DNA from: Bog-756 sp963837805
Lineage (GTDB): Bacteria > Actinomycetota > Acidimicrobiia > Acidimicrobiales > RAAP-2
Direction: 5' to 3'
Assembly: GCA_963837805.1 (NCBI GenBank)
Contig: CAWIOU010000003.1
Location: forward strand, 1-64,000
DNA: 64,000 nt
The notes under the pieces are model-generated. The model ran no database searches and was not told the origin of the DNA. It saw only the letters and a list, made by a program, of their open reading frames with translations. A program made the position numbers and the translations under genes. The first letter of the stretch is position 1. The number at the start of each line of letters is the position of its first letter. Positions 28,445 through 35,258 of the stretch are shown piece after piece.

Positions 28445-28593
28445 GGTCGGGAACCGAGAGGGAGTGCCCGATCTGCCACGGCTGGGTTGGACCTGGACGA
28501 ACTGTACATATGACGCATCCGGTCGACGAGTCGACCAGACGAGGCATCCATCTTCTCACCTCCGGGGCGCCGACCGGTGGACGGGGTCGGTGA
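28441..28593 (+). CDS. Possible 50-residue Cys/His small protein
   Basis: Begins with GTG overlapping the preceding stop. Residues 10-13 are CPIC followed by His; His residues occur again in VHMTHP and GIHLL, so a small zinc site (C-x2-C-H...H) is conceivable. The C-terminus is Gly/Arg-rich. No family is recognised. Support comes from the coupled start and the Cys/His pattern only. Confidence 0.32.
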   Translation: MRSGTERECPICHGWVGPGRTVHMTHPVDESTRRGIHLLTSGAPTGGRGR

Positions 28594-28713
28594 ACCGGTG
28601 CCGATGGGCGCCCGCCTCCCGGTCGACTCCGGCACGAACCTCCTGATCCGCACTACCTTTTCGACCTGAGGCAGCCGGGCACCGGTCCCGCAGCCGTCGA
28701 TGGTCACGGGGAG

Positions 28714-29955
28714 ATGAACAGCGTGCAGACACCGTCATGGGCACCTGGATCGGTGGGCTCGGCCTACCGGCACGGACCGGCCGATGGGAGCGAACTGCTG
28801 TCGGGACGGGCCTGGGACCGGCTGCTGTCCTCGCTGGCCAGGACCGGAGCCATCCTGCGGTCCGACCGGTCCCCGGTCGAGGAGACCGACCAGGCTGCCG
28901 GGTACCGCCACCTGATGGTGCTGTTGGCGCTGGGCATCGACGAGGCGCTCCGGGTCTCCGACCCCTACCGGCCCCACTTCGCCCCGGCCAACATGGACAA
29001 CGTCCTCAAGTGGGGGATGGACTGCCCCGACGCCGCCTACACCGGGGCGGGGATCCGCGGCGACGCCACCTACGTGGTGCGGGGCCGGCGGAACACGGTC
29101 CGCTACCTCGGGTTCCAGGTCATGGGGGGTATGGAGAACACCGGCAACGTGGTGGCCGACGATCTCGAGCTCGACGCCGACGGCGGCTTCGAATTGGTGC
29201 TGTCGGCCACCGAGCACCCCGGCAACTGGATGCCGCTGACCCCGGGGAGTTCGTCCCTGGTGGTCCGGCAATTCTTCTACGACTGGACCGGGGAGACGCC
29301 GGCCGACCTGTCCATCGAGTGCACCGCCCGCCCGCCCGATCCGGAGGGGTTGGTCCCCGACCCGCTGCTGGCCTCGGGCATCGGGAGCCAGCTCGAGGCG
29401 CTGGGCGCGTTCATGGAGGCCAGCATCGAGTTCTGGTTGGACATCGAGGAGGCCGGTCGGGCCCAGGGCGTGAACTGCTTCCGCCAGCCCGCCGCCCTCA
29501 CCACCATGGGCGCGGCGGCCGAGAACGTCAGTACGTGGGGTTCGTGGAGCCTGGGTGACGACGAAGCCCTGGTCATCGAGGTGACGCCGCCCGAGGCCGT
29601 GTACTGGAGCGTCTCGCTCGGGAACTTCTGGTGGGAGACCATCGACTATGCCAACCGACAGTCGAGCATCAACGGCCACCAGGCGGTGATCGACGCCGAC
29701 GGGGTGTTCCGGGCCGTCGTGGCCCACGCCGACCCCGGCGTGGCCAACTGGCTGGACACCGCCGGCAACCACCACGGAGCGATGATCTTCCGGTGGCTGC
29801 GGGCCGCCGCCGCGCCGGTGCCCGCCGTGCGTACCGTTCCGTTCGCCGAGCTGGGGGCGGCGCTGCCCGAGGGGACGGCCCGGGTCGACCCCGCCGCCCG
29901 CCGACGGGTCATCGACGCCCGTCGGGCGGCCGTACAACGGCGTTTCCCGCGCTGA
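28714..29955 (+). CDS. DUF1214-domain protein
   Basis: A 413-residue cytoplasmic protein with no signal peptide or membrane helix. The C-terminal part carries DUF1214-like features: VYWSVSLGNFWWETIDYANRQ and VANWLDTAGNHHG. Such proteins occur beside sulfotransferase and steroid- or lipid-linked genes in mycobacteria and relatives, but no reaction is established. It lies 13 bases before an SDR gene and starts a three-gene operon with SDR and sulfotransferase. A GTG eight residues in (28726) is an alternative start. Confidence 0.82.
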   Translation: MNSVQTPSWAPGSVGSAYRHGPADGSELLSGRAWDRLLSSLARTGAILRSDRSPVEETDQAAGYRHLMVLLALGIDEALRVSDPYRPHFAPANMDNVLKWGMDCPDAAYTGAGIRGDATYVVRGRRNTVRYLGFQVMGGMENTGNVVADDLELDADGGFELVLSATEHPGNWMPLTPGSSSLVVRQFFYDWTGETPADLSIECTARPPDPEGLVPDPLLASGIGSQLEALGAFMEASIEFWLDIEEAGRAQGVNCFRQPAALTTMGAAAENVSTWGSWSLGDDEALVIEVTPPEAVYWSVSLGNFWWETIDYANRQSSINGHQAVIDADGVFRAVVAHADPGVANWLDTAGNHHGAMIFRWLRAAAAPVPAVRTVPFAELGAALPEGTARVDPAARRRVIDARRAAVQRRFPR

Positions 29956-29968
29956 GGAGGAGGGCACC

Positions 29969-30772
29969 ATGGACCTGGGTCTGGACGGAGCCACCGCGGT
30001 GGTCACCGGGGGGTCGAAGGGGATGGGACGGGCCATCGCCGAACGCCTGGCCACCGAAGGGGCCCAGGTGGCGGTCCTGGCCCGGGGGCGCGACGCCCTC
30101 GACCAGACGGTGGCCGCCCTGCACCGGCTCGGGAGCGCAGGGTCGCTGGGCCTGTCGGTCGACGTCACCGAACGGGACCAGGTGGACGCGGCCTTCGCCG
30201 AACTGGGCCGGACCTGGGGTTCGCTCAATGTGCTGGTCAACACCCTCGGTCCCGGCGCCGGGCGCTTCGAGCAGCTCGAGGACCGCGACTGGGACGCATC
30301 CTTCGACCTCGGGGTGATGGCCGCCGTCCGTTGCGTCCGGGCCGGGCTCCCCCTCCTGCGGGCGGCCGAGTGGGCCCGGATCGTCAACGTCTCGGCCCAC
30401 TCGACCCAGCGCCAGAGCCCGCTCATCGTGGCCTACACGGCGGCCAAGGCCGCCTTGACCAGCGTGTCGAAGAACCTGTCCAAGTCGCTGGCTCCCGAGG
30501 GGATCCTGGTCAACACGGTGAGCCCCGGGTCGATCGTGACGGCCAGCTTCAGCGAGGGGCTGCGTGAGATCTTCGCGGCCGAGGGCCTCGACGCCACCGA
30601 CCCCTACGACGTGATGGCCTGGATCGACCAGCACTTCCACCAGCCGGCCGACCTCGGACGGGCCGGCCTCCCCGAGGAGGTGGCCTCCCTGACCGCCTAT
30701 CTGGCCTCGCGGACCAACGGGTACGTGACCGGCGCCGACGTGAACGTCGACGGCGGCTCGGACTTCGTCTGA
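29969..30772 (+). CDS. SDR-family oxidoreductase
   Basis: A 267-residue classical short-chain dehydrogenase. The NAD(P) motif is TGGSKGMG. The catalytic Ser is in NVSAHS, Tyr and Lys in YTAAKAALTS. The C-terminus GYVTGADVNVDGGSDF is typical. GAGGAGG precedes the ATG. It overlaps the sulfotransferase gene by one base (TGATG). A role in making or oxidising an alcohol that is then sulfated is a reasonable inference from the operon. Confidence 0.92.
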   Translation: MDLGLDGATAVVTGGSKGMGRAIAERLATEGAQVAVLARGRDALDQTVAALHRLGSAGSLGLSVDVTERDQVDAAFAELGRTWGSLNVLVNTLGPGAGRFEQLEDRDWDASFDLGVMAAVRCVRAGLPLLRAAEWARIVNVSAHSTQRQSPLIVAYTAAKAALTSVSKNLSKSLAPEGILVNTVSPGSIVTASFSEGLREIFAAEGLDATDPYDVMAWIDQHFHQPADLGRAGLPEEVASLTAYLASRTNGYVTGADVNVDGGSDFV

Positions 30773-31911
30773 TGCTCGAGGTCGAGACCCTGATCGCCTC
30801 GGCCACCGCCGAGACCGGGCTCGACGACTTCGGCGGTACCAGCTGGAAGGAGGGCCTGGAGCGGCTGGTGGGGTCGTTCAACACCGAGGCCACCCTCACC
30901 GATGGGGGCGAGCAGATCCTCGGGATGCGGCTCGGCATGCTGTTGCACAACCGGCTCCGGATCGTCGACACCCTGGCCGCCCATCCCGAGATCCTCGACC
31001 AGGAGATCGTCGGTCCCCTGGTGATCATCGGCCTGCCCCGCACCGGCACCACCGCGCTCAGCAACGTGCTGGCCGCCGATCCGCAGATCCGGTCGATCCG
31101 GCTGTGGGAGTCCTCCGATCCGGTGCCGCCGCCGCAGTCGGCCACCGAGAGCACCGACCCGCGGATCGACGGCGCCCGGCGCGGGCTCGAAGCCATGTAC
31201 GGGGCGTTCCCCAGGATGCGGTCGCTGCACTTCCAGGCGGCCGACGGGCCCACCGAGTGCCAGGACCTCCTGGGCATGGAGTTCCGCACCGAGCACTTCG
31301 ACGGGATGGCCCGGGTGCCCGGTTACTCCGAGTGGGTGCTCGACTGTGACATGTCCAGTGCCTACGTCTTCCACCGCAAGGTGCTCCAGCTGCTCCAGTG
31401 GCACTGCCCGCCGAGGTTCTGGCACCTGAAGACACCGGTGCACATGCTCGCCCTCGACGACCTGCGCGCCGTCTACCCGGACGCCAAGTTCGTGTGGACC
31501 CACCGCGATCCGGCGACGGTGCTCGGCTCGGTGTGCAGCCTCATCTCCTACACCCGGAGCTGGGTCAGCGACCGGGACGACGCTCACGAGCTCGGCCGTG
31601 ACCAGTTGGCCGTCTGGTCCGAGGCCATCCGCCGGGCCATGGAGTTCCGGAGCCGGGTCGGCGAGGACTCGTTCGCCGACATCCATTTCGATGCCCTCCA
31701 GTCCGATCCGGTGGACGCGGTGGTCACCGCCTACGAGCGGCTGGGCATCGAGGTGGGCGACGGGCGCGGGCCGATGGAAGTGTGGGCCCGGGCCCATCCA
31801 CCCCACGCTCACGGGAGCCACGAGTTCGCCCTCGACGAGTTCGGTCTCGACGAGGACATGGTCCGGGACCGCTTCTCGTCCTACCTCGAACGGTTCGGGT
31901 CAACGGGCTGA
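30772..31911 (+). CDS. PAPS-dependent sulfotransferase
   Basis: A 379-residue sulfotransferase of the Sulfotransfer_3 type. The 5'-phosphosulfate loop is IIGLPRTGTTALSN (about residues 83-96) and the 3'-phosphate binding region is FVWTHRDPATVLGSVCSL (about 241-258). Similar enzymes in actinobacteria sulfate lipids, sterols or glycolipids using PAPS. It closes the DUF1214-SDR operon by translational overlap. No sulfate activation genes are in the window. Substrate unknown. Confidence 0.9.
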   Translation: MLEVETLIASATAETGLDDFGGTSWKEGLERLVGSFNTEATLTDGGEQILGMRLGMLLHNRLRIVDTLAAHPEILDQEIVGPLVIIGLPRTGTTALSNVLAADPQIRSIRLWESSDPVPPPQSATESTDPRIDGARRGLEAMYGAFPRMRSLHFQAADGPTECQDLLGMEFRTEHFDGMARVPGYSEWVLDCDMSSAYVFHRKVLQLLQWHCPPRFWHLKTPVHMLALDDLRAVYPDAKFVWTHRDPATVLGSVCSLISYTRSWVSDRDDAHELGRDQLAVWSEAIRRAMEFRSRVGEDSFADIHFDALQSDPVDAVVTAYERLGIEVGDGRGPMEVWARAHPPHAHGSHEFALDEFGLDEDMVRDRFSSYLERFGSTG

Positions 31912-31952
31912 GCCGGGCGGCTGACGCTGCCGGTGCGCTCGGGTTGCTCTGC

Positions 31953-32615
31953 TCAGTACAGGGCGCGGGCTTCGACGGCAGGGAAGTCGCGGATCACGAT
32001 GGTGCGGCCGCGGGCCTCGACCCAGCCGAGCTCGCGGAAACGGCGCAGGCCCTTGACCACCGCCTCTCGGGAGAGCCCGGTGAGATCGGCCAGTTCGTGC
32101 TGGGCGATGGGGAGGCTCACCGAAGGCACGTCTTCGTCGTCACCGAAGCGACCGATCATGATGAGGAGGCAACTGCACAACCGGGCCAGGGAGTCGCCGG
32201 CTCCGAACTCCAACTGTCGCTGCGACGTCCTCCGGAGTCGGACGGCCACCACCCGCAAAAGCTCGGTGGCCACCCGGGGCTCGTGCTCGAGGAAGGTCCG
32301 GAAGTCCTCCACCGGCAGGACGAGGGCGTCGACCGGAGTCACCGCCTCCGCCGAGGCCGAACGGGGTTGGCCGTCGATGGCCGACAACTCGCCCAGCACC
32401 GATCCCGCCGATTCGAGCCCGAGGATGACCTGTTTCCCCGAGGCAGCGGTCATGACCACCTTGACCAAACCCTCGACCAGGACGTAGACGTCCCGGCCCT
32501 CCTCCCCTTCGAAGAAGAGGGTCTGGCCGGCGCCGAAATGGCGATGACGGCCCGCCGCCTCCAGCGCATCACGTTCGGACGGCTCGAGGCGGGCCAGGAA
32601 GACTTGATCCGCCAC
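31953..32615 (-). CDS. Crp/Fnr-family transcription regulator
   Basis: A 220-residue regulator. The cyclic-nucleotide-binding-like domain (about 8-125) includes FFEGEEGRDVYVLVEGLVKV and GSVLGELSAIDGQPRSASAEA, close to the cAMP-binding GE...RSA motif. The C-terminal winged helix (about 150-210) has LTGLSREAVVKGLRRFRELG. No Cys cluster of the Fnr type is present, favouring a nucleotide ligand. GTG at 32615 is chosen because TATCGT lies six bases upstream (leaderless). The longer reading to 32834 would add a Pro-rich, unconserved 73 residues. Convergent with the sulfotransferase. Confidence 0.88.
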   Translation of the reverse strand: MADQVFLARLEPSERDALEAAGRHRHFGAGQTLFFEGEEGRDVYVLVEGLVKVVMTAASGKQVILGLESAGSVLGELSAIDGQPRSASAEAVTPVDALVLPVEDFRTFLEHEPRVATELLRVVAVRLRRTSQRQLEFGAGDSLARLCSCLLIMIGRFGDDEDVPSVSLPIAQHELADLTGLSREAVVKGLRRFRELGWVEARGRTIVIRDFPAVEARALY

Positions 32616-32621
32616 GGGGCC

Positions 32622-32627
32622 ACGATA
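32622..32627 (-). promoter_or_regulatory. Crp/Fnr gene -10 box (TATCGT)
   Basis: On the minus strand TATCGT is six bases before the GTG at 32615, the TANNNT-N6-start layout of leaderless transcripts. It supports the short start for the regulator. Confidence 0.5.
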
Positions 32628-32820
32628 CAGGCCGAGGCCGCGATGACCCGGGGGCGCCCGGCCGTCGACGGGGCCGGTGGCGATTTCGGTGGGGAGTGAG
32701 GTCACCGGCACCGGCTGTGGGTGGCCCGGGCCTGGTTGGTGGAGCAATGGCGGGGCAGGTAGCAGCGGGGGAGTTGGTGACGGTGCCGGCAGAGGCGGTG
32801 GAGGCGGCGGTGGTCGCGGT

Positions 32821-32958
32821 TCATGACTCGTCATCCCGCTTGGAGACGATCCTGAGCGGCTGGGTGTGCGGCGCTTTGACCGGCGGCGGTTCCTTGCGGT
32901 GGAGGCCCCCCAGCCGGGAGAGCCGTCGCACGCGGTGAATCTGCGGATCGTGCTTCAT
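32821..32958 (-). CDS. Small basic hypothetical protein (45 aa)
   Basis: A 45-residue protein rich in Arg, Lys and His, beginning MKHDPQIHRVRRLSRLGG, with no hydrophobic segment. A strong ribosome site AGGAAGGAG lies at good spacing, and a plausible promoter (CTGACA-N17-CATACT) lies about 55 bases upstream. These make it a better candidate than its size suggests. It lies between the Crp-like gene and the PhyH gene, both on the same strand. No family is recognised; RNA or DNA contact is possible from charge alone. Confidence 0.5.
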   Translation of the reverse strand: MKHDPQIHRVRRLSRLGGLHRKEPPPVKAPHTQPLRIVSKRDDES

Positions 32959-33009
32959 CGGCCGACTCCTTCCTCGTTCGTTGGCCGTCGCATTCGGGCG
33001 GTGGCTAGG

Positions 33010-33038
33010 AGTATGTGCCGACCGGGCGCCGCTGTCAG
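33010..33038 (-). promoter_or_regulatory. Promoter for the 45-aa gene
   Basis: On the minus strand CTGACA (33033-33038) and CATACT (33010-33015) are spaced by 17 bases, close to the sigma-70-type consensus. The predicted transcript starts about 50 bases before the small gene. Confidence 0.45.
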
Positions 33039-33059
33039 CGTCAACGTGCGCAATTGCAC

Positions 33060-33082
33060 TGGGTATTCGTACCCAATGGGTA
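33060..33082. repeat. TGGGTA/TACCCA repeat cluster
   Basis: TGGGTA-TTCG-TACCCA (33060-33075) forms a perfect 6-bp stem with a TTCG loop and is followed at once by a third TGGGTA (33077-33082 region). It lies about 20 bases upstream of the -35 element, so it could be an operator for the small gene or a terminator hairpin for the PhyH gene end. Confidence 0.5.
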
Positions 33083-33164
33083 CGGCGACAGCCGACCGCC
33101 CGTTCAGGCCGCCGAGCGCAATCCCCAATAGTGGGGAACGGGGGCCGACGGGCGGCCCGACGCG

Positions 33165-34142
33165 TCAGGTCGGTGGGTCCACCCCACCCGACGCCAGCGC
33201 ATGGCGCCACGGGCCGAGATCGAGTTTCGGGTAGCGGACGGCGGTCCGGGCGAGGAGCGATTCGGTCCAGATCGGGTGACCGGGAGGGGGGAAGCCGAAG
33301 AGCTCGAGCTCCCGCGGCGTCGAATGCTCGGCGAACGTGGTCCATCGCCGGTCGGTCGAGTTCGACTGCGCCTGGTGGTAGCCGATCCAGTCCTGCCCGG
33401 CCCGCTTGAAGGCCAGGGTCAGCAGGAAGCGGGCCCGCTCCTCGCCGCCGTACGGCGCCCCGCGGTGGAAGACGTCGGATCGGTAGGCCAGGTACGACCC
33501 CCGCACTCCGGTGGCCCGGTGCTCGGCGCCGTAGAGCCCCGGGTCGACGTCCGGCATCAGGATGGGGGTCCGCTCCCCCACGTGGACCGAGTCGGGCTTC
33601 GACACCACCCGGGTGGGATTGTCGGCCTCGGTCACGTCGGAGAGGTAGAGGAACCCCTCGAGGTTCCACCACGGTGCGTCGACGCCCGGAGGGAGCCACG
33701 AGTGGTTCCGGTCGATGTGCATGGGCTGCTCGTAGTTGGTGAGGCCCGAGTAGGAGGCGGTGGCGTGGGTCTGGTAGATGCGGATGTCGGCGGTGTCGAG
33801 GGCGCGCTCGGCGAAGTCGACGACCGACGGGTGCACGCACAGCCGGTTGAGGGCGCCCGAGCCGGGAAAGGGGAACTCGGTGGTCCACTGGTGCTGGTCC
33901 CGGCGGAACCCCGGCCCGTCCTCGGGCCAGAACAGGTCGTCGTCGCGCACGCCACCGACCCGGTCCCACCTGCGGGTCGTCCCCACCGGGTCGGCGTGGT
34001 ACTCGTCGGCGGACGGGAACAACAGGTGGAGGTCGTCGGTGACGGCGTCGATCTCCTCGGTGCCCACCAACCCCTCGAGCAGGACCCAACCCTCTGTCGT
34101 CCAGGTGTCGACCTCGGCGTCGGTGGCAAGTCGTGGGGCCAA
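33165..34142 (-). CDS. Phytanoyl-CoA dioxygenase (PhyH) family protein
   Basis: A 325-residue Fe(II)/2-oxoglutarate oxygenase. The metal-binding HxD is in QPMHIDRNHS and the distal His in YRSDVFHRGAPYG, with the following Arg-rich stretch EERARFLLTLAFKR supplying a possible 2-oxoglutarate ligand. Such enzymes hydroxylate lipids or natural products. The start is TTG at 34142, chosen because AAGGA lies seven bases upstream; the frame continues far upstream but without conserved sequence. Divergent from an SDR gene. Confidence 0.83.
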   Translation of the reverse strand: MAPRLATDAEVDTWTTEGWVLLEGLVGTEEIDAVTDDLHLLFPSADEYHADPVGTTRRWDRVGGVRDDDLFWPEDGPGFRRDQHQWTTEFPFPGSGALNRLCVHPSVVDFAERALDTADIRIYQTHATASYSGLTNYEQPMHIDRNHSWLPPGVDAPWWNLEGFLYLSDVTEADNPTRVVSKPDSVHVGERTPILMPDVDPGLYGAEHRATGVRGSYLAYRSDVFHRGAPYGGEERARFLLTLAFKRAGQDWIGYHQAQSNSTDRRWTTFAEHSTPRELELFGFPPPGHPIWTESLLARTAVRYPKLDLGPWRHALASGGVDPPT

Positions 34143-34253
34143 TGGACCGTCCTTCTCCGTCCCGCCGGTCCGGACCGAACCGGCGCGCTCGGCCCGAACA
34201 GTACCCGGGCGTGATGTCCGCACCGGTCCCGGCCGGGCGTAGGGTCGTCGGTG

Positions 34254-35195
34254 ATGGCCCCGTGGACCGCCGCCGACATCCCGCCCTTCGAAGGGCGGGT
34301 CATCATCGTCACCGGGGCCAACAGCGGGCTCGGGTTCGAGACGACGCTGGCCCTGGCCCGGGCGGGGGCCCGAGTCGTGCTGGCCTGCCGGGACCGGGTC
34401 AAGGGCGCGGGCGCCCTCGAACGCCTCCGCGCCGAGGTGTCCGGTGCCGACCTGGAGGTGGCCCCGCTCGACCTGGCCGATCTGGCCTCGGTGCGGGCGT
34501 TCGCGGCCGGGTTCTCCGCCGGACACGACCGGCTCGACGTACTGGTCAACAACGCCGGGGTCATGGCCATCCCCCGCCGGGAGACGGCCGACGGATTCGA
34601 GATGCAGTTCGGCACCAACCACCTCGGCCACTTCGCCCTCACCGGCCTGTTGCTCGACCGGTTGCTGGCCACTCCCGGGGCCAGGGTGGTGACGGTGACC
34701 AGCATGGCCGCCCGCGGCGGCCGGGTCCGGTTCGACGACCTCCAGGGCCGGGGTCACTACGGCCGGTGGTCCGCCTACGGCCAGGCCAAACTGGCCAACC
34801 AGCTGTTCACCCTCGAGCTCGACCGCCGGGTGGCCGGCGGGGCCGCCGAGCTGGCCAGCGTGGCCGCCCATCCCGGCTACGCCGCCACCAACCTCCAGAT
34901 GGTCGGGCCGCAGATGAGCGGGTCCGATCTGACGGAGCGGATGAGCCGGCTCGGGAACACCGTCTTCGCCCAGAGTGCGGCCGACGGGGCCCTGCCCAGC
35001 CTGTACGCGGCCACCGCCCCCGAGGTCCGGGGCGGGCAGTTCTTCGGCCCCGACCGCCTCTTCGGGATGCGCGGCAGTCCGAAGCCGGTGGCGTTCCTCA
35101 GAGCGGCCCGGGACCCCGGAACGGCCCGGAGGCTGTGGGAGGTGTCCGAGGAGCTGACCGGGGTCCGGTACCCGATCCCCGACCGGCGCCCTTGA
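34254..35195 (+). CDS. SDR-family oxidoreductase (retinol dehydrogenase-like)
   Basis: About 313 residues. The cofactor motif is TGANSGLG, then NNAGVM; the catalytic Tyr and Lys lie in SAYGQAKLANQLF and the Ser in TVTSMAARGG. The length and C-terminal extension resemble retinol dehydrogenase and protochlorophyllide reductase-like SDRs, which often use NADPH on lipophilic carbonyls. ATG at 34254 has a GTG at 34251 just before it; TAGGGT lies five to eight bases upstream of these, so either may be leaderless. Confidence 0.9.
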   Translation: MAPWTAADIPPFEGRVIIVTGANSGLGFETTLALARAGARVVLACRDRVKGAGALERLRAEVSGADLEVAPLDLADLASVRAFAAGFSAGHDRLDVLVNNAGVMAIPRRETADGFEMQFGTNHLGHFALTGLLLDRLLATPGARVVTVTSMAARGGRVRFDDLQGRGHYGRWSAYGQAKLANQLFTLELDRRVAGGAAELASVAAHPGYAATNLQMVGPQMSGSDLTERMSRLGNTVFAQSAADGALPSLYAATAPEVRGGQFFGPDRLFGMRGSPKPVAFLRAARDPGTARRLWEVSEELTGVRYPIPDRRP

Positions 35196-35246
35196 GCACC
35201 GCCGGCGCGGCCGGACGGGCCGGTCCCCCCTGTCGCAGCCGTTCGT

Positions 35247-35258
35247 TAGGTTGAACTG
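35247..35258 (+). promoter_or_regulatory. Leaderless promoter of the helicase gene
   Basis: TAGGTT at 35247-35252 then six bases and ATG at 35259. No ribosome site is present. Confidence 0.5.

Larger units (their letters stand above)
28265..28713. other. 449-bp intergenic stretch with two small ORFs
   Basis: Between the LLM gene (leftward) and the DUF1214 gene (rightward). It holds two overlapping small ORFs on the plus strand (28373-28444 and 28441-28593, listed separately) and an additional 120 bp with no clear signal. A short A-run plus EcoRI-like AATTC (near 28347-28357) is the least GC-rich part and may be promoter DNA. Confidence 0.5.

Noticed and set aside
28261..28707. A 148-codon minus-strand ORF in the 28.3-28.7 kb gap
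   Set aside because: Composition is random, there is no ribosome site, and the start of the LLM gene is better explained by GTG 28264.
32616..32834. Longer Crp/Fnr start with a Pro-rich N-terminus
   Set aside because: The extra 73 residues are low-complexity polyproline and the upstream TATCGT box fits the short start. The ORF also runs into the end of the 45-aa gene.
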